Assembly (NCBI GenBank): GCA_963281255.1 | Contig: OY725506.1 | Coordinates: forward strand, 346,001-410,000 | Origin: Aphrocallistes beatrix | Lineage: Eukaryota > Porifera > Hexactinellida > Sceptrulophora > Aphrocallistidae | Direction of reading: 5' to 3' | DNA length: 64,000 bases | In this document: positions 48,501 through 59,752 of the stretch, piece after piece | How positions within the stretch are numbered: the first letter of the stretch is position 1 | Layout of the letters: every line of letters starts with the position of its first letter | Made by a program: the position numbers and the translations under genes | The notes under the pieces: model-generated | What the model was told of the DNA's origin: nothing | What the model saw: the letters and a program-made list of their open reading frames with translations, nothing else | Database searches by the model: none

Positions 48501-49019
48501 CAAAATAGGAGATTCGTTTTGTTCAATGGACATGTCAGGATGTACAACCTGGTCCTTCTCGATGAGTTCAACGTTTGCTAGTTTTGAAACCTATAAATGA
48601 GATATCTTATAAAACAACACTACACAAAACAGCTCATCAAAATATCAGCAAACAACCAATCAGAATCACTATTCAGACATAGCTCAATGTGGCATTTTGA
48701 ATACAAAATATAATTAATATAGTCATGGATTTGTGAGCCCATTAGAAGATTTATTTTTTAATATGCTCATTTAATCACTCACCATCTCAGCTGTAGCCTC
48801 ACTCATGTTTCCGATCACGAAAGGCAGTAGTGAAGTTAAGGAGCGTACTTGCATCTCTTCACGAGTAGAAGAGGCGTGCACTTCCATACTCTGAATCAGC
48901 TCTTCGATGTCTCCAGCATCTGATTCCTTTTCCAGGAGGATGATGTACCTCTCATTAGCAGGAAATTGTCTCCCAGCTACCATTGTAGCCATAAGGAATG
49001 CACAGACGTATAGAAGCAT
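45565..49019 (-). CDS. Gene K: secreted subtilisin-like pseudoprotease (Asp, His and Ser lost), mosaic of clades
   Basis: Exons (minus): 48783-49019, 48355-48590, 47351-47617, 46256-46557, 45565-45782, encoding 419 aa with no stop. Asp is Gly (IYIVGTGINYDH), His is Ser (LFGSGTHSAGI) and Ser is Tyr (GTYTACPH). The oxyanion Asn is kept (CSSGNYA). Exon 2 is almost identical to that of gene B, the Asp-to-Gly change being one base (GAC to GGC). Exons 3-5 have the lengths and wording of the active clade, while intron 4 has a GT donor (G|GTAAGT). Exon 1 has EKESD where others have EKGSD. It may have died recently from the active lineage. Confidence 0.85.
46607..47124 (-). mobile_element. Dispersed repeat, full copy in intron 3 of gene K
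   Basis: Reverse orientation: AT-dinucleotide tail at ~46611-46626, body with TGACGTCA at 46751-46758, and GC-rich head at ~47038-47122. Collinear with 9241-9757. A decayed hAT-MITE-like sequence follows at ~47175-47310. Confidence 0.65.
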
Positions 49020-49184
49020 TTATCTTTGCGAGATCTAATGATTAAAATATTTAGAATAATCTACCAATAAATATTAAGATAAACAGAATTTTAAATATAT
49101 ATACATATTATTTAAATCCTGCAACTTTAGTTGTTCGATCTTTCTAGTGTTGAAGCTTTTAATTTAATTAGATTATTTATATTT

Positions 49185-49429
49185 GTATTTATACTGGTGT
49201 ATATATATTTGGTAATGAGAATATGTAATTGGATAATTTTGATGGTAGAATCATCGAAGCATTTTAATAACAGAGAATTCCACTTAAATTCCCTTTTTTC
49301 TCATGTGTGAATTTTTCACATACTATTGAGTCCAGTAAGAATTCACTTTCAAATTTAAAAGCAAATGATTGTATTGGTTATTCTATATTTCGACGACACG
49401 TGTGTTGAGAGGCCTACAAATGTTGATCA
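49185..49429 (-). promoter_or_regulatory. Promoter of gene K: TATA box and conserved upstream module
   Basis: TATAAATAC lies at 49185-49193 (minus), ~166 bp before the ATG, and GTTGAGAGGCCT...TTGATCA at 49404-49429. The flank to ~49830 is inverted relative to the flank of gene L (~50850-51640). Confidence 0.6.
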
Positions 49430-49852
49430 GCTGCAAAAAGGAATTACTTGATGTGGAGCTTTTTTTCAAATTTGTTTCTTAAATATTTATTATTCTAAAT
49501 ATTTTAATTAAATTCTCAGAATAACTTGGTGTTGAAAGGTGTTGATCAGATGGTAAACTCTTTTACATTTTCTAACATTCTGATTAATATATCGTGTATT
49601 ACACATTTGTATTCTATTGATGATCGTCAAGGAGTTTATCTCAAAACTTAAATACATTAAATAAAGATAGATTGATTGAGTTTCTGCATTGTTCCTTCCT
49701 CTGGTACAGGTTCATAGCAATAGAGCACTAATGCCAGCTCAGGTCATCCCTGATATTATTGATGGGCAGTACTCTTCAATAATATTCGCAATTAACTATC
49801 ATTACAAAACCAAAGTAAAATATGGTTTTAAAATTACTTTTCTTCCAGCAGA

Positions 49853-50765
49853 ATAGTTGGACTATGATATCCCCATTGTTTCCCCATTTTTGCCACCAAA
49901 AGAACCATTTTACGGTTGGATCGACTTCAACCACTTTTTGGTCCAAACCGGACCACTTCACACCTGATGCATACGACTTTTATATGTAATATTTAAATAA
50001 AATCGCTGATTTCTAGGGCATACCTAATTTTCCGGGATGAGACGGGACAAAACCGAAAATCTAGATACCTAATTTCCGGGACGGGACGAGTCAAGATGCA
50101 TAATCTTCGGGACGGGACGGAAAAGGTACCTAATTTCCGGGACGGTCCCGTCCCGTCCCGTCCCGTCCCGGAAATTAAGCATGCCCGATTTCTAATCTAT
50201 TTGTAATCTAAAATAGGTTTCGCATTTAAGAGTAGAACATCCACTGCTTCTTCACTTGTGGCTGGGGTGGTTGTGTCGCGAAAAAAATGGTCCGGAGCTA
50301 AAATTGGTCCGGGTTAAATTTTGTGTCATTTAATTACGTACACTAAAGTAGTCCTCTCCTCATCGGATGTGATGACATTACAACAAGTATGTAGAAGTTT
50401 TACTATTGCGTCCCGCCATTTCCCGCAAACTACAACGCTGCGCCCCGCTTTTATCATAGCTCAAGTTGGCAGATATGAATATTGTAATACATCGGGACTA
50501 CGAAATTTTTGATAACTAAAATTTCGTAGCATACGGAGATACATACATACATATGGACGGATGTGGTACACCGTCCATGCCACAGGGGCATCTCTCTGCA
50601 GAAACTGCACTAAACATGCTCCTCCGGACTAGATTTAGCAGCCAAAACTGATCCCTCGGACCAATTTTGGCTGCAAAAACTGGTCCCCCGGACCAATTTT
50701 GGCCTGACAGTTGCATGCATGAAGGCAACTAACCCTGATTTGACCATTTTCGACATAGTAAAAAG
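49853..50765 (+). pseudogene. Relic of an M-type gene: intron 4 sequence and an exon 5 fragment
   Basis: Bases ~49853-49990 match, in opposite orientation, intron 4 of gene M (~60040-60340). Bases ~50706-50765 match M's exon 5 around ACMKATNPD (here with DLTIFDI) and then break off. Between them lies inserted GC-rich repeat (50034-50188) and other unrecognised sequence. This is a plus-strand remnant between K and L. Confidence 0.55.
50034..50188. repeat. GC-rich inverted/tandem repeat built on 'cgggac'
   Basis: Several copies of 'cctaatttccgggacgggac' are followed by (gtccc)n in the opposite sense and 'ggaaattaagc'. The two sides can fold into a long hairpin. Similar 'gcgggacactgcgggac' wording occurs at ~60085-60240 in intron 4 of gene M. 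The class is unknown. Confidence 0.55.
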
Positions 50766-51251
50766 GTAATTTTTCTACAAATGCTAAGGACATTGACAGC
50801 ATAGAGGTTATGAAAGAATGCCTTCAAGTGAGATTGCCAAGTAACAGCTAGAATATATTCTACTTTGGTTCTGTAATGGTAGTAATCGAGAATATTAGTG
50901 AAGAGAACTGTCCATCAATAATATCAAGGATGACCTGAGCTGGCATTAGTGCTCTATTGCCATGATCCTGTATCAGAGGAAGGAACAATGAGTAGAAACT
51001 CAATCAATCCATCTTTATTTAATGTATTTAAGTTTCGAGATAAACTCCTTGACGATCATCAATAGAATACAAATGTGTAATACACGAGATATCAATCAAA
51101 ATGTTGGGAATTTCCAAAGTCTACCATCTGATTAACACTCTTAGAAGTTGCAATGAGATTTTAATTGAAATATTCCAAAGATGCTATTGTTTGTTTTGAG
51201 TTTAAAACTAATTTGAAAAAAGCTCCACACAAAGTAATTCCTTTTTGCAGC

Positions 51252-51485
51252 TGATCAACATTTGTAGGCCTCTCAACACACGTGTCTTCGAAATATAGAA
51301 TAACCAATAAAATTATTTGCTTTTAGATCTGAATGTGCATTCTTACTGGACTCAATAGTATGTGAAAAATTCACGCATGTGAGAAGAAGGTGTATTCAAG
51401 TGGAATTCTCTGTTATTAAAATGCTTCAATGATTTTACCATCAAAATTATCCAATTACATATTTCGTATCACCAAATATAAATAC
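51252..51485 (+). promoter_or_regulatory. Promoter of gene L: conserved upstream module and TATA box
   Basis: TATAAATAC lies at 51477-51485 (plus), ~161 bp before the ATG. The conserved module is at 51252-51277, read on the minus strand relative to the gene A-K notation, with an adjoining CACGTG. Confidence 0.6.
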
Positions 51486-51645
51486 AAATATGTGTGAGAT
51501 AAATAATCTACTTAACGCAAAAACCTAAATCCAAAAAAAACATAAAACAACTCAAGACTCAGGTATTGAATAATATATATATTTTAATAGTCTGTTAATT
51601 TAAATTTTAATTGATAAAATTCAATAGTACATCTCGAGAATATCA

Positions 51646-54600
51646 ATGCTTTTCTACGTCTGTGCATTCTTTGTGGCTACTGTGGTAGCTGGGAGACAAT
51701 TTCCTGCTAATGAGAGGTACATCATCCTCCTGGAAAAGGGATCAGATGCTGGAGACATCGAAGAGCTGATTCAGAGTATGGAAGTGCACGCCTCTTCTAC
51801 TCGTGAAGAGATGCAAGTAGACTCCTTAACTTCACTACTGCCTTTCGTGATCGGAAACATGAGTGAGGCTACAGCTGAGATGGTGAGTGTTTATCATTAC
51901 TATTATTAAAACAAGTATTTAAATCTTTCAGTACGATTTTTAGAGAATACAAATACTTTACAATATTACTTTTACAAGCGCGCTTCGCTTGCTTGCGCTG
52001 CGCGGCTTGCGGGCACTGCGTGTCCGCAGAGTTACCCAGTGGGCGCTTGGGGATATTAGAGAAACAATACGTCGCTTTCTTGTTCTCTACTAAGTATGCT
52101 GAATTGCCATTTGTCTACATTAATGAAATCAGAACCGAAAATTTAGGTTCGTGATAAATAGAATTTACTTCGTACTAAGTCAACTAATCCTGAATGTAAG
52201 GTCAATTTGAATCCACATTACTAAATATTATTATACTTGAATAATCAACCAATTTCACTCCATGTCGTTAACAACAATTAAAGTGTGTTATCTGATATAA
52301 TCAATCAATTCGATTATAAAATAACTTTTAACAATAAAATAATAGACTCAAATAACTGTATTCAATTATTTATATGATTTAAAATCGTGTAAATCGCATT
52401 ATAAAAGTCTGATAATTGATTGGTTCTCACATGAACCAATGAATTTCAATCACAAACAGTCCTTTTGATTGTATGCATAAGTCACTGCTATTTGATCCCA
52501 ATGTATTTGCATTATAAAAGAAACGAATTTCATTGGTCAGCACAATTTGTCACCTATCTCGGCGAGGTGTGAAGATTTCGCTTAGATCTTCGAACTTAAT
52601 CGTAGACTCATTATTATTTACCTGTGTGTCAAATTTCACATTTCTAGCACCTCCCAGTTCCTCAATCAATTCTGGACAAACAAACAAACAAACAAAAAAA
52701 CAAAAAAACAAAAAAAAACAAAAAACCATTGCGTTTTAATATATAAGATTGTAATTATTCAAAATGCTGCAAAGAGCTGTCATTCTGATTGGTTGTTCGC
52801 TGATATTTGATGAGCTGGTTTGCATAGTGTTGTTTCATAAGATATCTTATTTATAGGTTTCAAAGTTAGCAAACGTTGAGCTCATCGAGAAGGACCAAGT
52901 TGTACATCTTGACAGTTCCATTGAACAAGGCGAATCTCCCAATTTAGAAGAGATTCTTCCAATACCCTATCGATATAACCTAGACATTCTCGATAATGTG
53001 AATTGTACTGATGGTACCTTCACGGCAGATAATTTTGGGTTAGGAGTGGACATCTACTTTGTAGGCACAGGGATCAACTTTGATCATATAGATTTCAGGT
53101 TAGCATCAGTGCTTTTAACGTATTTATTATGGTAATTACTATTGGGATATAGAGCTCGCTTTTAGCTTAAAATATGATATTTTTTCAAAAGGTGTGAAAA
53201 TATGTATATATATCAATATGTTAATAACTCATAAAATATTCATATTATTACTTTCAAAGCGCGAAAATCGGCTCCTACATGGTGAAATACCCTACATTAG
53301 TCGTTGAGATCTTACTTATATCTTTAAATAAAGCTTTGCAGTGGTGGTGTTAAAATATGAATGTAAGAACTTCTCAAAGCGGCACCTCTGAAATACGGCA
53401 ATTAAGTGAACTCCGGATTGACATTTTCAATGCAAAATTACCTCCGAGATGCGACACTGTCTGGCAAACGCGCACTTATGGCCTAAAAATATTTGCGTAT
53501 ATTAATTAATATATTATTCATCAATTTAATTAACAATATTTAATATTTAAACTTCAAATTTCTAAGTGTCTAGAGAAGTCCACTCGAAGTTAGGGAGTCG
53601 ACAACTGGTGTAGATGTGCACTGTCAACAAAAAATTGTTGACAGTGCACATCTACACCATAATGAGATTCTACATGCGAAATTTGGTAAAATCGGACTGT
53701 TAGATTTCGCAGTAGCGCGGATATGGACATAGTAGTACATACATACGGACGGACGAGATACTCCGTCCATGCCATAAGGGCATCTCCCTATAGGAGCCGC
53801 AATAAAAAAACAAAAAACACCATTGCGTTTTTAATATATAAGACATATGAGGTCTAAATAACAATGACAGTATATTGTAGCGCCTTACAATGATTTCTAT
53901 TCTAAGAGTGAAGTCATATATATTGGATGGAAAAGTTGTGAAATTTCTTTTGCTTTTCTTCTGGTAGTGTGAAAATTTCTTCAGATTTCGAAATTCATCG
54001 TAAATTCATCATTGGCACATGCATGCCAATTTTCATATCTCTACTACTTAGCAATTTTTCAATCAATTCGAACAAACAAAAACAATCTTAGCATTAGATT
54101 AATGTTACAAACGCTAAGTGCGAGAATCAGTTCTGCCTAAGTATTGTTGGGGATATTATAATATATATCCTTATTTCTTACAGTATATTTTTACTATTCA
54201 AGATGGAGAAATGGAAACTGTGGAAGTAGAGTAAAATTTGGCTTTGACGCATTCGATGAAGACTATAACACTTCATATATTGGACAATGGCGTTCTGATA
54301 CAAACAGTGCAGGAATCGCAGGAGGTATCGTGAGTGGAATCGCCAAGGACGCAAATCTGTACTCAGTAAAAGTCGCAGGATCTGATGTATCCGGTACGTG
54401 GAAAACAATCATCGATGGGTTGAACTACGTTGGAAAGGCACACAGTGAAAATTCAAAGAAGTAATACTTGTTGTATAATGGTAACTAAAATAATATCAGT
54501 CGACAGACTGATAGTGCAGCTCCATTTAGTGACTCGTAGAGCATTTGCATAATATACATCCTTAATTGAGTTTTAAGCAATTTTACCATGTAAACCAATC

Positions 54601-57457
54601 AGATTTTAAGTTTAGGAAGTCATTGTGATTCGTTAATATTCATTGAGTTTGGTCATCAGTCAATAAAATGAAAGCCAACTGTAATGTTAAATCCCTGGAT
54701 TCTAATTGGTTAATACGTTTTGACACCTTTGGTGAAAAGGTGTGAAAATATTTCAAAATTTTGACCCAGGTTCAAATCTCCATTATATCCACTATATAAT
54801 AGCCAACTGAATTTTAGGGTGCGGCCAAGGGCAGTTTATAAGGTTGAGACATTGGTGTAGCTTAGAATCACCGAGATATTATCCACCGAAAAATATAAAT
54901 CCTTACTATTAAAATGCGATTAATATAGTGTAGTATATTCTCTGTAACGAATTGGTGAAGAAAATGATTTTTCGAGTGATATCGATTATAACAGTAAGAC
55001 AGCCGTATTTAGAAATACAACCGCGCTTCGCTTGTCTGCGATGCGCGGGTAGCGGACACTCTGTGTCCGCCAGAGGCTCCCTTTGGGCACCTAGGCTCAC
55101 ATTGATTAATTATATGGTAGATAACATCACGAAACACGTATTTCTTACTATTATAATCGATATCAATCGAAAAATCACCAAATTTGTCAATTTGTCAATT
55201 TTTGATGCGTAATGATGACATCATAACAGTGATGAGTCATCATTTTTTTATGATAGTTGGATCATTATTGAGATATATTAATATACATATTCTATTAAAA
55301 TTACAGCCTTCTATTCCCTAAAATTACTGAGTTATAGTCGAAAAATTGAAGTTTCTAATTATTAAAAAAGTGACAATGACGTCGTAATTCCATGATGAGT
55401 CGACATTTTCGTCAGAGGTCAGAACTTAGTGGAGCCATAGCCAAAAGACTCCTACATGCCAAAAATCAGCTTTCTGTGCCTTGCAGTTTCTTCAATCAAT
55501 TCTATACATATATTTATATACAGTATATACTATATATATATATATACACATTAATCGAGTTTTAATAGTAAGGATTATCTACCTTATAATTAATCAATGT
55601 GAGCCCAGGCGCCGAAAAGATGCCTCTGGCGAACACTTTATGTCCGCCAGCCTCGCAGCGCAAGCAGGCGAAACGCGCCTGTAGTGATGAAAATTGCACA
55701 GATCGTGGTGTAATATTTACACCTATATCGACTACTACAACATGGGCCAAGATGAAGCCAGATTGAGGCACAAAATTATTGCATTGAGGCCTTATCCGCA
55801 TGCTGCACCCTCGCTACGTCTCTGCTTGTAGCATTACGTCATAACGTTTAATAATGCTTCAAAGCTCTAGTAGTTTAATTAAATTGATAGGTTTATCAAT
55901 ACTATAACTTTCTTTTTGCAAATTTAGGCCAGATTTCATCGGATCGATTGCAAGCATATCTTCTTCATTAAATATTGCTACTATTGCAGTTGACAAAGCA
56001 GCGCAAAAGTTGTGGGATTTGGGAGTTGTCGTTGTTGTTGCCAGTGGAAACGCAGAGTTAGATGGTTGTGAAATTACTTTCTGTCGAGGTGAACGTTCCA
56101 TATGTGTAGGTCCACATGGATACGATAAAACTACCTGTGGTAAGAAGGTGAATACGTATTCAAGCTATGGACCATGTGTCGATATAATGGCGCCTGGAAA
56201 AGACATACTGACTGCCAGTACCATGAACAATATCGGTAAGTAAATTCCATTGTATATTTGAACTAAGATTCTTTACTATTCCTCTTTGTCCCAGATTATC
56301 TGGATTATTCTAAATTATATACTACTCGTATATGCTCCTGGTATATTCCGGGCTGTTACACCGAAAGTGATGGAATTTCAAAAAGATTTCGACATTGCAC
56401 ATCTGCGTACACCATAAAGAGACACACATACAAAATTTGCAAAAATCCAAACTGTTATATTTCGCAATTAAAATCAAACCAGTGCTAGTAATAATATACT
56501 ACTGGTAATTAGGTACCTTAACCTAGAATATACTCCGGGGTATAATATAGGCTTGCTGAGTATCTATACGTATATACAATCGCGCTTCGCTTGCTTGCGC
56601 TACGCGACTTGTGCCCACAGAATCGCCCTTCGGGCGCCTGGGGTTACTCAATCTAACATATTTTGGGAATTTGTTTACTTTATGGAAATATTGTAAAGAA
56701 AAGTTAACAAATATTTATCATTCGCTTGCGCCTAGGCTCATATTCATTGATTATAAGGTAGTTAACATCTCTAAATACATCTGTCTTACTATTATAAACG
56801 ATATCACTCGAAAGATAATCAAATTTGTCATCATTTTTTGATGATAGTTGTGTCATATTTGAAATATATTAATATACTCTTAATATTTCATTATAATTTC
56901 TGCCTTCTATCACCTAAATGGCTGAGTTACAGTTTGAAAAACTGAAATTTCCAAATATACAAAAGGTGACAATGACATCATAATGCTATGATGATTTGAT
57001 ATTTTAATCTGAGGTCAGGATTTAATGGAGCCATAGCCAAAAAGACTTCTATATGCCAAAAATAAGCCTTCTGCGCATCGCGGTTTCTTCAATCAATTCG
57101 TTACAGAGCTATATATATATATATATATATACTGTGACACATTAATCGAGTTTTAGTAGTAAGGATGTATAAGTTTTACATTCATGTGATATTTTAATAG
57201 AGCTTAAATTATTGTTTACCCAAATCAAATCTACTACAGATTTTGTAAAGGAGACAGGGACAGAATGTGCTTGTCCTCATGTAACAGGAGTTGCTGCATT
57301 AATGAAAAAAGCTAATCCTGCTCTATGTCCAGCTGAGATACGACAAAGGATAATGGGCTATGCTGTTGATGACATTGACAGATCTAACAGGTCTTCTGAA
57401 GTGCAGGAGATATCTCATAGCAAAAGACTCTATGTTAGTCCTGAGCTATTCCACTGA
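51646..57457 (+). CDS. Gene L: secreted subtilisin-like pseudoprotease (Asp, His and Ser lost)
   Basis: Exons: 51646-51882, 52857-53098, 54203-54460, 55928-56235, 57240-57457, encoding 420 aa with no stop. Asp is Gly (IYFVGTGINFDH), His is Ser (GQWRSDTNSAGI) and Ser is Glu (GTECACPHVTG). The oxyanion Asn is kept (VVVVASGNAE). Exon 2 is closest to that of J. All introns are GT-AG, with intron 4 donor G|GTAAGT. At 5.8 kb it is the longest unit because introns 1, 3 and 4 hold dispersed repeats. It is the only I/J-type gene on the plus strand. Confidence 0.85.
51975..52055 (+). repeat. GC-rich structured repeat head in intron 1 of gene L
   Basis: Head of the family at 9241-9757. The AT-rich body that follows differs from the full copies and resembles that at ~60860-61070 in gene M. 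Confidence 0.5.
52530..52752 (+). repeat. SINE-like repeat with (CAAA)n tail in intron 1 of gene L
   Basis: Sequence running through 'atttctagcacctcccagttcctcaatcaattctggacaaac' into an (aaac/aaaaac)n tail at ~52677-52731, then 'cattgcgttttaatatataag'. Related copies lie near 41400-41580 (reverse), 53820-54100 and 61070-61200. Confidence 0.45.
54480..54770. repeat. Repeat shared by intron 3 of genes I, J and L
   Basis: About 270 bp also present at ~32985-33260 (I) and ~40190-40450 (J), with the palindromic core GTCTGTCGACTGACA at one end. That core alone also appears at ~41125-41160 and 63628-63655. It could be an old insertion inherited by the clade or conserved intron sequence. Confidence 0.45.
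55018..55512 (+). mobile_element. Dispersed repeat, full copy in intron 3 of gene L
   Basis: Head at ~55020-55105, body, and tail near 55500-55548. A reverse-orientation head of a second copy follows at 55598-55685, so two copies face each other. Confidence 0.6.
56578..57133 (+). mobile_element. Dispersed repeat, full copy in intron 4 of gene L
   Basis: GC-rich head at ~56581-56645, AT-rich body with part of a second head at ~56722, and an AT-dinucleotide tail at ~57110-57133. Confidence 0.6.
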
Positions 57458-58199
57458 ATAACATTCCCTGCTATCTATTTTGCTCTCAGTCTAGTATTCC
57501 ATATATTCACGCTCTTACTAGCGAGTAATTAGCTGCTAGTAATAACTTAGTTACTAAATTCTAATATTTTCTCATACTAACCAAACCATATTTTAGGCCT
57601 CATAGTGTATTGATTGCTTACTCATTCTATTAGTATTCGACTGTATTACCTCATATATCAATACTGTATCTGCTTAATTCAATCATTTATTTTTGCCAAT
57701 ATTAACCTACTCAAATCCGGTGATAAAGATAATATGGCATAACTTGACCTAAGAACTCTTTTGTAGTAGTTGTCTTTCAGGAAGAAATGAGCGAAAATTT
57801 GAGGTAATATTTCAAAAGAAGGAGAAACCATTGCTCCTATGATTGTAGTTATGTATTTTACATAGACTTTGAAATGTCGAGTCAAAATACCTCATTTAAA
57901 CATGATATTCTTTAGGTTCCCCTAGCTCCAATCCAGGGTGGGAGGAGAGCGGCCCTCCCCAAGGTTCCCATCATCGATACCTATTTTCTAACCCATTCCA
58001 GATATAGGCATACCCCGCTTTTGATAGACTGATTGTAATTTCTTTTTTGAAAGATATTAGACTTATTTTATGGGAAATGATACGTAACATACAGCCGACT
58101 CCGCTTAATAGGGTCACATCGGTTAGAGGACATTTTGCTTCGATTAAACGGAGAACCCTATTAACCGAAAATAATTTGTATTAGCTTCTATGTGTCTTT
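57458..58199. other. 3' flank of gene L and spacer
   Basis: Bases 57460-57730 are the family 3' flank in plus orientation. Further on are C/T-rich unrecognised sequence and, at ~58095-58185, a fragment ('cgattaaacggagaaccctattaaccgaaaat') also present near 18655 and 26380. I see no gene. Confidence 0.45.
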
Positions 58200-58362
58200 C
58201 CGCAGGTGCACTCATCATAGCGTAGTGGTGCTACGCATATATATTTTGAGCCACATAAGGATTCCGTGCATTCGTTTTCTGTGAATCTTCCCCTGGGAAC
58301 AACTACAACTATTCCTTGAGCCACTAATGCCCTAGCCGCCTTGTCAGCTAAATCGTTCTTTA
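58200..58362 (-). pseudogene. Relic: partial exon 4 fused to a protease-gene 5' flank
   Basis: The minus strand reads DKAARALVAQGIVVVVPRG... then ESLCGSKYICVAP, a diverged exon 4 whose oxyanion region is PRGRF instead of ASGNE. Directly upstream (58370 on) it joins the 5' flank typical of I, J and K, including the conserved module at ~58546-58571 with CACGTG. Exons 1-3 and the proximal promoter are deleted. Confidence 0.65.
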
Positions 58363-59752
58363 TCTGTAATTGGATAATTTTGATGATAGAATCAATAAGC
58401 ACTTTAATTATAAAGAGAATTCCACTAAATTCGCCTTTTTCTCACATGTGTGAATTTTTCACATACTATTGAGTGCAGTATGAATTCACATTCAGATCTA
58501 AAGCAAATAATTGTATTTGTTATTCTATATTTCGACGACACGTGTGTTGAGAGGCCTACAAATGTTGATCAGCTGCAAAAAAGAATTACTTTGTGTGGAG
58601 CATTTTCAAATTTGATTTAAACTCAAAACAAACAATAACATCTTTGGAATATTTTAATTAAATTCTCATTTCAGCTTCTAAGAGTGTTAATCAGATGATA
58701 GACTTTGGAGCTTCCCAACATTCCGATTAATGCCTCGTGTATTGCACAATTGTATTCTATTGATGATCGTCAATGAATTTTTCATAAATTAAATAAAGTT
58801 GGATTGATTGAGTTTCTATCACTGTTCCTTCCTCGGATACAGGTTCTTCCTTGGACCACTAATGCCAACTCAGATCATCCCTGGTATTATTGTTGAACAG
58901 TTCTCTTCACTAATATTCGCGATTATTACCATTACAGAACCAAAATAGGATAGATTCTAGCCCAGGCTTCATCCAGGTTATCAACACCATACGCCTAGAA
59001 TATGTAGATCATTTTTTTCACCCGCCAAGAATAGGTGTTATGTATTACGGTATAGGAAACTAATTAATTTCACGCGCCTAGACAAATATTTAGAAGTTAT
59101 CATTCGCCCATAGGCGCGCCGCATACGCCTGAATGAAACCCTGATTCTAGCTATCACTTGGATATCTCATTTGAGGACATTCTTTCATTCTGAGATGGGA
59201 GATTCTGCTCAGGTTTGACCTGGGCAGTTTGCACTACTGACATGGTTCTGAGATTATCGGATTGGATATGGAGGAGTTAGCTAATAGACTAGAATACTTA
59301 TGTTCTGCGGGACTGGTAGTTTTGCTGTGGGAATTTTAGGTAAAGCTTCCACATAGTCTATAGACTCTATAAAATGGAAACACCAATTTTTGTATTAAAT
59401 TTTCTTTAACACAAGAAATGTATCAACCGTATTGAAAACCCAGCTCTTGTCAACCAAGGTATTTCCTAATAATCGCCTAGACGTTTATTTTTCGCACTCA
59501 TCAAGCACCAGAAATTATTCAAGTTTGTTATTAATAAAGCATAGATTCATAGAGCAAAATAATAGAAATAGTGACACAGTTAGACAGAGAAAATTAGTTA
59601 ATACAACATAAGGCCTAGAATATAGTTATTTATTTCAAAGTATTTCATAAAGTTACCAAGTTAGTACTACTAGCAGCTAATTACTCGCTAGTTAGAGCGT
59701 GAATACTTCTGAATACTGGTCTGAGAGCAAAATAGATAGCTGTGTATATTAT
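58363..59752. other. 5' flank of the relic and 3' flank of gene M
   Basis: Bases ~58370-58990 match the distal flanks of I-L, with the module at 58546-58571. Bases ~59580-59752 resemble the minus-strand 3' flank of the other units. Between them nothing is recognisable. Confidence 0.45.
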
